Source: Thorsellia kenyensis
GTDB taxonomy: Bacteria > Pseudomonadota > Gammaproteobacteria > Enterobacterales > Thorselliaceae
Length of the DNA: 64,000 nt
NCBI RefSeq assembly: GCF_042432445.1
Contig: NZ_JBHLXE010000024.1
Coordinates: 38,658 to 102,657, forward strand
Direction of reading: 5' to 3'
The notes beneath the pieces were generated by a model. It did not search any database, was not told where the DNA came from, and saw only the letters and a program-made list of their open reading frames with translations. The position numbers and the translations under genes are program-made. Below, in pieces: positions 43,359 to 52,968 of the stretch (its first letter is position 1; each line of letters begins with the position of its first letter).

Positions 43359-44543
43359 ATGTTAGCTAAGAAATCAGCCAATACAAAATCTTCACCAGTT
43401 AGGGAACTACTTAAATTTAGTAAAATGCCTGAATTCATTTCATTGGCAGGCGGAATACCCGCAACTGACATGATTGATATGGATGGCATTGACGGAATTG
43501 TAAGTGAATTACTTCAATCAGATCATCGCCAAATGTTCCAATATAGCGTAACGGAAGGTGAGCTTGAATTTAGGGAAGAAATAGCCAAACTAAATGCACT
43601 TTTTCATTTGAAGACGCCCGCGGACCAAATATTGATAACTAATGGCTCACAACAAGCGATTGATTTATTAAATCGTGTTTTTCTAGAAAAAGATGACATT
43701 GTATTGGTAGAACGGCCTACGTATCTTGCTGCTTTGCAGCTATTTAGTTACACAGAAGCTATCGTTGAAGAAGTCGCTTATAACGAGCAGTCTATAGATT
43801 TAGAGGTGCTTGAATCTGTTTTCGCCCAAGGCAAAGTGAAAATGTTTTATGTTATTCCAAACTTTGCCAATCCTACTGGTCATACTCTCGACTATAGTAC
43901 TCGATCCGCTATAGTCAATCTTGCACATAAATACGATGTGGTTATTGTTGAAGATGACCCGTATGGTCACCTCAGATTTGAAGGCGAAGCAGTTCCTTCA
44001 CTATTTTCAATTGCGCAATCTCTCTATGGAGAAACACACAATGTATGCTATATGTCGAGTTTTTCAAAAATTTTCGCGCCAGGATTACGTTTAGGCTGGC
44101 TTGCTGCTCCGTTAAAATATTTAAGTGCAATCATCGTCGCTAAGCAGGCGCTTGATCTTCATACTTCCACTTTTAATCAGCATATTGCAGCAAGCTATTT
44201 AGCTTCTGGTAAGCTTGTAGAACGCCTTAAAGTACTGCAAACGACCTATAGACAGCGTCGCGATTTATTGATTGCTGCATTAGAAAAACACTTAGGCGGT
44301 ATGATAACTTTCAACAAGCCTACTGGTGGAATGTTTTTATGGTGCCGTCTTAACGTCGAGGTTAAGGCCAGTGAACTTTTAAAAGCATGCATAGATGAAA
44401 AAGTTATTTTTGTACCTGGTGAAGTATTTTTCTCTAAAAATCCAGATCATTATACACTAAGATTATCTTATTCAATGCTTTCTGAGAATAGCGCTGACGA
44501 AGGTGTATCTAGGATTGCCAAGGCATTAAATAAATTACTCTAG
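43359..44543 (+). CDS. PLP-dependent class I aminotransferase (2-aminoadipate/LysN-like group)
   Basis: This 394-residue fold-type I enzyme has a FISLAGGIPATDM start, ITNGSQQAIDLLNRVFLE, YVIPNFANPTGHTLDYSTR, VEDDPYGHLRFEG, the PLP lysine in SSFSKIFAPGLRLGW (Lys at about residue 237) and PTGGMFLWCRL. It resembles aminotransferase domains of the 2-aminoadipate transaminase/MocR group but has no DNA-binding domain. The substrate is unknown. It diverges from the ureide cluster across a long gap. A glyoxylate- or hydroxypyruvate-using transaminase would fit, but this is speculation. AGGA precedes the ATG. Confidence 0.9.
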   Translation: MLAKKSANTKSSPVRELLKFSKMPEFISLAGGIPATDMIDMDGIDGIVSELLQSDHRQMFQYSVTEGELEFREEIAKLNALFHLKTPADQILITNGSQQAIDLLNRVFLEKDDIVLVERPTYLAALQLFSYTEAIVEEVAYNEQSIDLEVLESVFAQGKVKMFYVIPNFANPTGHTLDYSTRSAIVNLAHKYDVVIVEDDPYGHLRFEGEAVPSLFSIAQSLYGETHNVCYMSSFSKIFAPGLRLGWLAAPLKYLSAIIVAKQALDLHTSTFNQHIAASYLASGKLVERLKVLQTTYRQRRDLLIAALEKHLGGMITFNKPTGGMFLWCRLNVEVKASELLKACIDEKVIFVPGEVFFSKNPDHYTLRLSYSMLSENSADEGVSRIAKALNKLL

Positions 44544-45049
44544 TTCACTTAATTCTAACGAAAAAAATTTTTTTATGGCTCTTTCATATTTAGATATTTA
44601 ATTTGATTAATCATTTGATGCCTAACAAGAGCCATTTATTTAAATTAATTTTATTCAAGCTTAAGCAATTAAAATAGGCGTTTACTTTAAAGGCACCGAA
44701 AAGCTTTATTACAGATGCCTCAGGTTGTGATCTGTCACTAATTTGAAAATGATTTAACAAATTAATTACTCTTGAGTATATTTTCACGAGTAATTTCCTT
44801 GGAAAATAGAAATATATAAGCTCAACAGTAACGAAAGAATATCAAATAAACCTATTAAGTTACATTCTAGTTTTTCAGTTTAGTTCACCATTTTGATGTG
44901 CTACACATCCATAATTAGCTCTCTTTTATTCAACATAAAATTAATTTATACCATTTTTTAAATTCCAATAAGCACTACAAATTATGCCTTTATACATTAA
45001 ATAAGAGTATAATCTCATGAAAAATTATTTTTAGCTTGCAGAGGAAAAT
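44544..45049. other. 506-bp intergenic region before roxA
   Basis: After the aminotransferase gene there is an inverted repeat, ATGGCTCTT (44575-44583) and AAGAGCCAT (44627-44635). Its 43-base loop makes it a weak terminator, although TTATTT follows. Near the right end a TATAAT at 45008-45013 is a probable -10 box for roxA; the -35 region is poor. Nothing else was recognised. Confidence 0.45.
45008..45013 (+). promoter_or_regulatory. Probable -10 box of the roxA-mazG transcript
   Basis: A perfect TATAAT lies 36 bases before the roxA ATG. The expected -35 position reads TGCCTT, far from consensus. Confidence 0.4.
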
Positions 45050-46213
45050 ATGTATCAACTGAATATAGATTGGTCTGATTTTTTAAACAATTATTGGCAA
45101 AAAAAGCCCTTATTGATCAAAAATGCTTTTTCACAATTTGTTGATCCTATCAGTCCTGAGATATTGGCAGGATTGGCTATGGAAAGTGAGGTCGACTCAC
45201 GAATTGTAACAAATCACAATCAGAACTGGTCTCTTCATACAGGACCTTTTGATAATTTTGATCTTTTGACAGATAGTCACTCTACCTTACTCGTTCAAGC
45301 TGTTAATCATTGGTATGCACCCGCCTCATCTTTATTAAATCCTTTTATGGCTATACCTCAATGGCGTTTAGATGATTTAATGATTTCCTATTCGACCCCC
45401 AAAGGAGGGGTTGGTCCTCATGTCGACCAATATGATGTGTTTATTCTTCAAGGGATGGGAAAAAGGCATTGGAAAGTAGGCTCAATCCAACCTGTTGAGT
45501 CAACTACACCACATCCTAGATTACTACAAATTAAGTCTTTTGAACCATTAATTGATGTGATTTTGGAACCTGGTGACATGCTTTATATCCCCCCTCAAGC
45601 ACCTCATGAGGGCTATGCAATTGAACCATCATTAAATTACTCCATAGGGTTTCGCTCACCTAGTGCTAATGAATTACTAAGTGGTTTTGCTGATTATGTA
45701 ATTGATAACAAACTTGGCACAAAGCGTTATTACGACGCATTCGCTTACCCAGCATCACTCAGTGAATTAAAGAGAAAAGAATTTAATCAAGTTTTACCCG
45801 ATGAAATCGAAGCTCTTAAAAAGATGATGATTTCTTTAATTGAAGATAGTTCTCACTTTGAATCGTTCTTAGGTGGCTTCCTTTCACAATCTCGGCATGA
45901 ATTAGATTTAATAGAGGATGATAGTATCACAAACTTTGATACCCTCTTAATGAGACTAAAGCAGGGGGAAGCATTAGTAAGGTTGCTAGGCATTCGTGTT
46001 TTAGATATTAACGGCCTCCTTTACATTAATGGGCAAGAGATAATCTGCCATAATAATTTGTTCAAACAGTTTTTAAAAAATGCTTTTCGAATGACAATTG
46101 ATGATCTAAATAACCTGTCAATGGATAATGAATCCAAAAAGGTTTTATTACATCTGCTTCACGAAGGTTTTTGGCATTTTGAGTATGATGAAGAATCAGA
46201 GGATATGTTATGA
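45050..46213 (+). CDS. roxA: Ribosomal oxygenase RoxA/YcfD (uL16 arginine hydroxylase)
   Basis: This 2-oxoglutarate/Fe(II) JmjC-type oxygenase hydroxylates an arginine of ribosomal protein uL16 in E. coli. The 387-residue protein opens with the family pattern WQKKPLLIKNAF. It has the iron ligands in GPHVDQYDVF (His-x-Asp) and APHEGYAIE (His), with SIGFRSPS closing the cupin. A helical dimerisation region and a C-terminal winged-helix-like domain follow. GAGG precedes the ATG. Its stop overlaps the mazG start by four bases. Confidence 0.95.
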   Translation: MYQLNIDWSDFLNNYWQKKPLLIKNAFSQFVDPISPEILAGLAMESEVDSRIVTNHNQNWSLHTGPFDNFDLLTDSHSTLLVQAVNHWYAPASSLLNPFMAIPQWRLDDLMISYSTPKGGVGPHVDQYDVFILQGMGKRHWKVGSIQPVESTTPHPRLLQIKSFEPLIDVILEPGDMLYIPPQAPHEGYAIEPSLNYSIGFRSPSANELLSGFADYVIDNKLGTKRYYDAFAYPASLSELKRKEFNQVLPDEIEALKKMMISLIEDSSHFESFLGGFLSQSRHELDLIEDDSITNFDTLLMRLKQGEALVRLLGIRVLDINGLLYINGQEIICHNNLFKQFLKNAFRMTIDDLNNLSMDNESKKVLLHLLHEGFWHFEYDEESEDML

Positions 46214-47031
46214 ATCATTTAACATCCAGTGAAAAATCAGCCATATTTAATTTACTTGACATTATGACAAGGCTCAGAGATAAAAATAATGGTTGCCCAT
46301 GGGACATAAAACAGACTTTTGATAGTTTGATAGGTTGCACTATAGAAGAAGTTTATGAAGTGAAAGATGCAATAGAAAATAAAAACATGCATGAATTAAA
46401 AGAAGAGCTTGGCGATTTACTGTTTCAAATAGTTTTCTATGCTCAACTTGCAAAAGAATCTGGTGAGTTTAATTTCGAAGATATATGTCAAACAGTCGCT
46501 GAAAAATTGATAAGAAGACACCCACATATTTTTGATTCTAATGGAATTAGGACTGATGATCCTAACAATGTTGATTTGATAAAAGCCAGATGGGAAAATA
46601 TTAAACAACATGAGCGCCAAAGTAAAAATTTAATGTCGCTAATGGATGATATTCCTAAAAGTCTTCCTTCGCTATTAAGAGCATACAAGATTCAAAAAAG
46701 ATGCAAATCTGTTGGTTTCGATTGGACTCTTCTCAACGAGGTTTTTGCTAAAGTTGAAGAGGAACTTTTGGAGGTAAAAGAAACGATTCAACTAGAGTTA
46801 GGCTCAGATAGAATCGAAGAAGAATTAGGTGACTTACTATTTGCGATAGTTAATCTGACAAGGCATTTAGGATTTAACCCCGAACTTACGCTTGATAAAG
46901 CCAACCAAAAATTTATGCATCGTTTTAGGCAAGTAGAACAAATAATTTCACTATCACATGAATCAATTGACAAGGCTACATTACAAGAAATGGAAAAAGC
47001 ATGGTCCCAGGTAAAACAAAATGAAAATTAA
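46210..47031 (+). CDS. mazG: Nucleoside triphosphate pyrophosphohydrolase MazG
   Basis: MazG hydrolyses nucleoside triphosphates to monophosphate and pyrophosphate. The 273-residue protein has the two tandem MazG domains. The first contains CPWDIKQTFDSL, EEVYEVKDAIE and EELGDLLFQIVF; the second has VEEELLEVKE and EEELGDLLFAIVNL with the metal-binding acidic residues. A basic RRHPHIF segment links them. It is translationally coupled to roxA by an ATGA overlap. Confidence 0.96.
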   Translation: MNHLTSSEKSAIFNLLDIMTRLRDKNNGCPWDIKQTFDSLIGCTIEEVYEVKDAIENKNMHELKEELGDLLFQIVFYAQLAKESGEFNFEDICQTVAEKLIRRHPHIFDSNGIRTDDPNNVDLIKARWENIKQHERQSKNLMSLMDDIPKSLPSLLRAYKIQKRCKSVGFDWTLLNEVFAKVEEELLEVKETIQLELGSDRIEEELGDLLFAIVNLTRHLGFNPELTLDKANQKFMHRFRQVEQIISLSHESIDKATLQEMEKAWSQVKQNEN

Positions 47032-47055
47032 ATTTAATTTAATTTAATTTAATTT
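47031..47055. repeat. (AATTT)5 microsatellite after mazG
   Basis: Five exact AATTT units begin at the last base of the mazG stop codon. The repeat is noncoding, and slippage would not alter the protein. Confidence 0.8.
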
Positions 47056-47188
47056 AAAATTGGATGATTTCAATATATTAAATAAAAGTATTCTATCAAT
47101 TAACCTTATAATTGAAACAACATATAATTCCGTGATTTGAATTTCACAAATTCCTTTTTTAAATTTACGGCCTATATTTTGAGGTAAT

Positions 47189-47644
47189 ATGAAAAAAACA
47201 ATCAGAAAATTGAGTAGCAAAAAATCAATTGCCTTAATTGCACATGATAATCTTAAAGATAATTTAATCTCTTGGGTAAAGGACAATATCATTTTTTTAC
47301 AAGAGCATACATTATATGCAACAGGAACGACTGGCAACTTATTAGAAAAAGAAGCATCACTTTGTATACATAAATTAATCAGTGGTCCATTAGGTGGTGA
47401 TCAGCAAGTTGGTGCGCTGATTGCAGAACAAAAAATCGATATGATGATTTTCTTTTGGGATCCGCTCAATCCTGCTGCTCACGATCCTGATGTAAAAGCT
47501 TTATTAAGATTAGCTGCAGTTTGGAATATTCCCATTGCGACTAATGAAGTTACAGCAGATTTTCTAATATCTTCTCCATTATTTCATGGAGAAGTTGAAA
47601 TTTTAATCCCAGATTATAATGAATATCTTAAAAATAGGCTTTAG
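47189..47644 (+). CDS. mgsA: Methylglyoxal synthase
   Basis: MgsA converts dihydroxyacetone phosphate to methylglyoxal and phosphate, a glycolytic bypass under phosphate shortage or sugar overload. The 151-residue protein has IALIAHDNLK, the phosphate-binding ATGTTGNL, GPLGGDQQVGA with the catalytic Asp, and FFWDPLNPAAHDPDVKALLRLA with the active-site His and Asp, then NIPIATNE. Length and motifs match the E. coli enzyme. It probably has its own promoter in the 157-bp gap after mazG. Confidence 0.97.
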   Translation: MKKTIRKLSSKKSIALIAHDNLKDNLISWVKDNIIFLQEHTLYATGTTGNLLEKEASLCIHKLISGPLGGDQQVGALIAEQKIDMMIFFWDPLNPAAHDPDVKALLRLAAVWNIPIATNEVTADFLISSPLFHGEVEILIPDYNEYLKNRL

Positions 47645-47677
47645 CTTTTAAACTAACTAACAAGGCCCTCTAATTTG

Positions 47678-48472
47678 ATGATGGATACGATTGCACAATA
47701 CTTAACCCAATCTACTTTAATCGCAGCGTTGATTCTATTCTCTATTACTTTTTTGGAGTCTATTGCTGTTGTAGGACTATTGATTCCAAGCGCAGTTATT
47801 ATGACAGCAATAGGAGTATTGATTGCTCAGGATTATTTAAACTTCTATCTTGCATGGTCCATGGCATTTCTTGGCTGCTTTTTAGGGGATGGTTTATCTT
47901 TTTTCCTTGGGGTAAAATTTAACCAGAAAATTATGCGTTGGTCTTGGCTCAAAAAACAAGAAAAAATCATTCAAAAGACCGAACGTTCACTGGTAGAAAA
48001 TCGTTTTACCACCATAATTATTGGACGCTATGTAGGTATTCTAAGACCTTTAGTCCCTTTGTTGTCAGGATTATTAAATTTAAGTTTTAAAAAATATTGT
48101 ATACCCAGTTTGATTGCTTGCATTACATGGCCCATTTTATATCTTATGCCAGGCATTATCGCAGGTGCTGCGACTGAATTTCCTGAGGAGAGCGAACCTA
48201 GAGGTTTTCAAATACTTTTAGCAAGTATCATTATACTTATATGGGCATCTTACTACTATGCATCGAAAATCAGAAATTTTCGTAAGAAGAACACTGATGG
48301 AATCATAAATGGTGCTAGTTTAATTTTATTTAATCGCCCTGCTGCAATTTATACAATCTTTGGATTTATGTTAATTTTTCTGTCGATTTTATTCTATTAT
48401 ATTATCCAAAATCCTCTTCTTGATGTCTATTTGACTATCCTAAAAAAGATTTTTATTAGTTCTCTTCATTAA
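47678..48472 (+). CDS. DedA-family membrane protein
   Basis: This 264-residue inner-membrane protein of the DedA (SNARE-associated/VTT) family shows FLESIAVVGLLIPSAVIM, the membrane re-entrant GCFLGDGLSFFLG, RFTTIIIGRYVGILRPLVPLLSG with the conserved Arg and Pro residues, and a C-terminal helix after a basic segment. DedA proteins take part in lipid carrier recycling (undecaprenyl phosphate or phosphatidylethanolamine flipping) and membrane homeostasis. In-frame TTG (47675), ATG (47678) and ATG (47681) are possible starts after AAGG. It follows mgsA by about 33 bp. Confidence 0.9.
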   Translation: MMDTIAQYLTQSTLIAALILFSITFLESIAVVGLLIPSAVIMTAIGVLIAQDYLNFYLAWSMAFLGCFLGDGLSFFLGVKFNQKIMRWSWLKKQEKIIQKTERSLVENRFTTIIIGRYVGILRPLVPLLSGLLNLSFKKYCIPSLIACITWPILYLMPGIIAGAATEFPEESEPRGFQILLASIIILIWASYYYASKIRNFRKKNTDGIINGASLILFNRPAAIYTIFGFMLIFLSILFYYIIQNPLLDVYLTILKKIFISSLH

Positions 48473-48622
48473 ATCTCTGATGTATTTTCCTATTGCATTG
48501 AGTAACTTATACCTTTGATTGGATGCGGTTACTCACTACTAAAAAGTCCTATAATGTAATAAGCATCCTAAGGGTACCTGTGAATAATTTCATTTAAACT
48601 CAAGTGCTTTAATTGCGTTTTT

Positions 48623-51600
48623 TTAAGCTATATCAATCGATGATATCACTTGCCTTATTCTTTTTTCGGATATTGGGTAGAGTGTACCTAATTGCTGCGC
48701 AAATAAACTTACTCTTAACTCCTCAAGCATCCAACGAACCGCAATCACATCAGGCGTATGTTTCAATTCTTCAGGCAATTTGCTAAACCATACTGCCCAC
48801 TCTCCTTCTATAGACTGAACCCTCACCATCATAGCTCTATCTTTTAAAGAATCAACTTTCAATTTTTCTAAACGTTTTTCAATCGCTTGCAAATATCTCA
48901 ATAGATCATTAAGTTTTGCATAGCCATGATTTAACACAAATTTTGCAAATATCAGTTTTTCTAACTGTTGTTTAATGTCAGCAAATGCATATGCACTTTG
49001 TATATCAATTTTGCCTTTAAGTTGTTTAGATAGTTCATAATGCAAAGATAAGATAACTTCCACTTTTTTGGCTATATCAACTACTAATGGATTTATCTCA
49101 GCCTTGACGAGTTCAATAAAATCATCAAATTCACTTTTTTGTAAAATAGGCTTACCATAATCCTCAGCTAATTTATCAATAGCAGCATAGATGCAATCAT
49201 CAATCAATGAGAGTACTTTACCATAAGGATTAAAATAGAGCCCTAATTTTGCTTTGTTAGGTAAATTTTCGTGCAAGTATTTGATGGGTGAGGGTATTTT
49301 TAATAGCACCAAACGCCTCAATCCAGCTTGCATCGCTATTTTTTGTTGTAACGGCGAATCGAAATTTCTAATTAATACACTGTCTTTATTATCTACTAAG
49401 GCAGGATAAACTTTAACAGTATAGCCCTGCTTTCGTTCATTATACTGTTCAACTAAATCATCAAATGACCAATCGGTAAATGTAATCTGCTCCGTAGAAT
49501 CAGACACATTACTAAGTAAGGCCTCAACCTTAGGTTTTAAAGCTTCTTTTAATGAAGATAATGATCTCCCCTTTTCAATTACTCTGTTATTTTCATCAAA
49601 AATCTTAAATGTAATTTTTAAATGAGAGGGAATAGAATCTAAATCAAAAGCTTCTAACGGAATAGTAAGCCCGGACATTTTTCTGAGTTCTCTTTCCACA
49701 GTGATAAGCAAGGGTAAACTAAAATCAGAAATTCTAGCAATCAGTGCATCTGCGTAATTAGGAGCAGGTACAAAATTACGGCGATAAGATTTAGGTAATG
49801 ATTTGATTAATGCTACTAATAATTCATGCCGTAATCCAGGCACTAACCACTCAAATCCTTTATCTTCGACTTGATTTAAGAGGGCTAAAGGTAAATGTAC
49901 AGTTATTCCATCATCAAATTCACCCGGTTCAAATTGATAAGTAAGTTTAAACTTATGTGGTTCTTGATGCCAAAATAGTGGAAAATCTAGTTGGCTGACT
50001 GCCTTAGCATCCTCTCTTATGAGCATTTGCTTTTCAAAACTTAATAAATCAGGACTTTTTTTAGATTCTATTTTCCACCATTTATCAAAATGCTTCGCTG
50101 AAACAGCTGATAAATCAACTCTTTCATGGTAAAATTCAAATAGTGTCTCATCATCTACCAAAATATCTCTTCGTCTAGCACGGTGTTCTAACGCTTCAAC
50201 TTCAGAGAGTAATTTGCGATTTTCATGAAAAAATTTATGTTGAGTTATCCACTCACCTTCTACTAATGCATGGCGGATAAATAGCTCTCTCGAAAGTAAA
50301 GGATCTTTCTTTGCAAAATTCACTTTTCGTGAAGGAATAATAGGCAAACCTAAAAGCACCACTTTTTCATATGCCATCACTGCACCCTGCTTTTTCGACC
50401 AATGTGGTTCGCTGTGATGATACTTAATTAGATGAGGAGCGATAGGTTCAATCCATAAAGGATCAATCGATGCACAAATTCTTCCCCATAATCTACTGGT
50501 TTCCATTAGCTCTGCCACTAGAACCCATTTAGGTGGTTTTTTAAATAATCCAGAATTGGGGAACAGATGAAAGCGACTATTTCTGGCTCCTTGATATTCA
50601 TGATTCTCTATATCTTTCATTCCAACTTGAGTCACAAGTCCTGTCAATAATGCAATATGAATAGCACGATAATCAGCTGGTAAATGATTATGTTGTAAAT
50701 TTAATTCATTTGTCGCTATTTTCAATTGAGTGTAAATATCTTCCCACTCTCTTAATCTTAAATAATTCAAAAACTCTTTTTTACATAATCGCCTAAACTG
50801 GTTGTTAGTCAATTCGGCATCTTTTTCTTGAATATAGCGCCATAGATTCAAAAACGCTACAAAATCAGATTGTTCATCATGAAAACGTCGATGCATTTCA
50901 TCTGCAGCTTGCTGCCTATCTTGAGGACGCTCTTTAGGATCTTGGATAGAAAGTGCTGAAGTAATAATTAATATCTCTTCTAGCGATCCTAATGATTCCG
51001 CAGCTATGATAATTCTCGCAAATTTAGGATCAACTGGTAATTTAGAAAGTTGTTTACCCAACTGACTGAGTCGATTCTCTTCAGTTAATGCACCTAACTC
51101 TTCGAGCAACCTTAAACCATCTTGTATTTGTTTACTCTCTGGAGGTTCAACGAACGGAAAAGATTCTATATCCCCCAATCCAAGCGCAAGCATTTGTAAT
51201 ATCACTGATGCAAGATGCGTACGTTTTATTTCCGGTGTAGTAAATTCAGGACGACTTAAAAAATCCTCTTCACTGTATAAGCGAATACAAATACCATCGC
51301 TTACACGACCGCAACGGCCTTTCCTTTGGTTTGCAGAGGCTTGGGAAATAGCTTCTATGGGCAAACGCTGGACTTTTGTACGATAACTATAACGACTTAT
51401 CCTAGCAGTTCCTGTATCTATGACATATTTAATACCTGGTACAGTGAGTGAAGTTTCAGCCACATTTGTAGACAAAATGATTCTTCTACCTTGATGAGGT
51501 TGAAAAATTCTATTTTGTTCACTTTGTGAAAGTCTTGCGTAAAGCGGTAATATTTCTGTATGCCTAAAAAAACGATTATGAGCGCATTCTTTTTGTAAGG

Positions 51601-52615
51601 CTTCACTTACATCTCGTATCTCCCTTTCTCCAGTTAAAAAAACAAGGATATCACCAGGAACTTCAATACTTAGTTCATTTACTGCTTCAATGATGCCATC
51701 AATAAAATCTTTTTGAGAGTGAGTAGACGCTTCTTCATTATCATCAGTAGACAAATCACCAAGAGGACGATATCGGACTTCAACAGGATAGGTTCTCCCA
51801 GAGACTTCAATCATAGGAGCCATCTTTTCTTTGATAGAAAAATGTTTTGCAAATCGTTCAGGATCGATAGTCGCTGAAGTAATGATCACTTTTAAATCAG
51901 GGCGTTTAGGCAGGATTGAAGTTAAATATCCTAAAATAAAATCGATATTTAAGCTGCGTTCATGTGCCTCGTCTATAATGAGGGTATCATATTGCATTAA
52001 AAGTCGATCGTTTTGTATTTCAGCAAGTAAAATACCATCAGTCATCAATTTAACGAGTGTTTTAGGACTAACTTTATCAGAAAAACGAACTTTGAATCCG
52101 ACGGTATCTCCAAGTATTCCTTTACCATCTGTACCTTCTTTAGAAGCCAGTTCATCAGCCAAACGCTGAGCTACCGCTCTTGCTGCAAGTCTTCTTGGTT
52201 GGGTATGACCAATTAAACCTTTGATTCCACGGCCTAACTCCAAACACATTTTAGGTATTTGTGTGGTTTTTCCAGAACCTGTTTCACCTGCAATAATGAC
52301 AACTTGATTATTTTTGATTGCTTCTAGGATTTCTTCTCTTTTTTGACTGACAGGCAAAGCTTCAGGATATATAATCTTAGGACAACTTTCGATTCTATTT
52401 TTTACTTTTAGACTCAGCTTCTCTATTTCATTTTTTATACCTAAAAGGATTTTTTGCTGAGCATTTTTATCAGCTACTTTTTTTACCCCCAAAATTCTTC
52501 TTTTGATTTTTAATGCATCAAATAACATTAGTTTTTCAAGCTGAGAAATAAGGCCATGGATGGTTAATGGTTTGCTAATAAGGCTGTTATTTTGATTTTG
52601 CATAGAGTTGCTCAC
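48623..52615 (-). CDS. hrpA: ATP-dependent RNA helicase HrpA
   Basis: This 1330-residue DEAH-box helicase has GETGSGKTTQIPK (Walker A) near residue 95, HTQPRRLAARAVA, IIDEAHERS (DEAH), ITSATID, FLTGEREI, ILSTNVAETSLTVPGI and QRKGRCGRV in the helicase core. Ratchet and OB-fold regions follow (HIALLTGLVTQVG), then the long C-terminal region typical of bacterial HrpA. E. coli HrpA resolves stalled or collided ribosomes. The gene stands alone, leftward, and is divergent from glgB. Confidence 0.97.
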   Translation of the reverse strand: MSNSMQNQNNSLISKPLTIHGLISQLEKLMLFDALKIKRRILGVKKVADKNAQQKILLGIKNEIEKLSLKVKNRIESCPKIIYPEALPVSQKREEILEAIKNNQVVIIAGETGSGKTTQIPKMCLELGRGIKGLIGHTQPRRLAARAVAQRLADELASKEGTDGKGILGDTVGFKVRFSDKVSPKTLVKLMTDGILLAEIQNDRLLMQYDTLIIDEAHERSLNIDFILGYLTSILPKRPDLKVIITSATIDPERFAKHFSIKEKMAPMIEVSGRTYPVEVRYRPLGDLSTDDNEEASTHSQKDFIDGIIEAVNELSIEVPGDILVFLTGEREIRDVSEALQKECAHNRFFRHTEILPLYARLSQSEQNRIFQPHQGRRIILSTNVAETSLTVPGIKYVIDTGTARISRYSYRTKVQRLPIEAISQASANQRKGRCGRVSDGICIRLYSEEDFLSRPEFTTPEIKRTHLASVILQMLALGLGDIESFPFVEPPESKQIQDGLRLLEELGALTEENRLSQLGKQLSKLPVDPKFARIIIAAESLGSLEEILIITSALSIQDPKERPQDRQQAADEMHRRFHDEQSDFVAFLNLWRYIQEKDAELTNNQFRRLCKKEFLNYLRLREWEDIYTQLKIATNELNLQHNHLPADYRAIHIALLTGLVTQVGMKDIENHEYQGARNSRFHLFPNSGLFKKPPKWVLVAELMETSRLWGRICASIDPLWIEPIAPHLIKYHHSEPHWSKKQGAVMAYEKVVLLGLPIIPSRKVNFAKKDPLLSRELFIRHALVEGEWITQHKFFHENRKLLSEVEALEHRARRRDILVDDETLFEFYHERVDLSAVSAKHFDKWWKIESKKSPDLLSFEKQMLIREDAKAVSQLDFPLFWHQEPHKFKLTYQFEPGEFDDGITVHLPLALLNQVEDKGFEWLVPGLRHELLVALIKSLPKSYRRNFVPAPNYADALIARISDFSLPLLITVERELRKMSGLTIPLEAFDLDSIPSHLKITFKIFDENNRVIEKGRSLSSLKEALKPKVEALLSNVSDSTEQITFTDWSFDDLVEQYNERKQGYTVKVYPALVDNKDSVLIRNFDSPLQQKIAMQAGLRRLVLLKIPSPIKYLHENLPNKAKLGLYFNPYGKVLSLIDDCIYAAIDKLAEDYGKPILQKSEFDDFIELVKAEINPLVVDIAKKVEVILSLHYELSKQLKGKIDIQSAYAFADIKQQLEKLIFAKFVLNHGYAKLNDLLRYLQAIEKRLEKLKVDSLKDRAMMVRVQSIEGEWAVWFSKLPEELKHTPDVIAVRWMLEELRVSLFAQQLGTLYPISEKRIRQVISSIDIA

Positions 52616-52968
52616 TAGAAGTTATCTTTCACAATTTATCAGACATAGCTATAGACTATTATTTTGATTTGAATTTACTTATTTATTTGCAAATTTTAGC
52701 ACAAAAGTCGAATGCGCCCCAAATTTAAAAAACTTCTGGTACTGATATTCTTTTTTACGAAAATACTTCTTTAGTTTTTTTTGATTTAGCTCAAGTTATG
52801 CCGACTTATACCTGTTAACACATCACATTTTTACAATAAAAGGGTTGGTTTTTATTCAATAATTCCTTATTGTAATTAAGAAAATACTTTGACATATTTT
52901 TAAATAAAATACTTTATATTCCTTAAGTATTCTGATCAATTTTTGATGATATATTAAAAGGATGCTGT
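52616..52968. other. Divergent region between hrpA and the glycogen operon
   Basis: This 353-bp gap carries the promoters for both directions. A candidate glgB promoter is listed separately. A run of polypyrimidine-rich sequence occurs near 52745-52790. No gene or RNA was recognised. Confidence 0.45.
52889..52918 (+). promoter_or_regulatory. Candidate promoter of the glycogen operon
   Basis: A consensus TTGACA at 52889-52894 is followed after 18 bases by TTTATA (52913-52918), overlapping TATATT at 52915-52920. It lies about 50 bases before the glgB ATG, which itself has AAAGGAT upstream. Confidence 0.5.

Noticed and set aside
43359..44543. Annotation as ureidoglycine-glyoxylate aminotransferase
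   Set aside because: That enzyme belongs to a different aminotransferase class (class V, PucG type); this protein has class I features.
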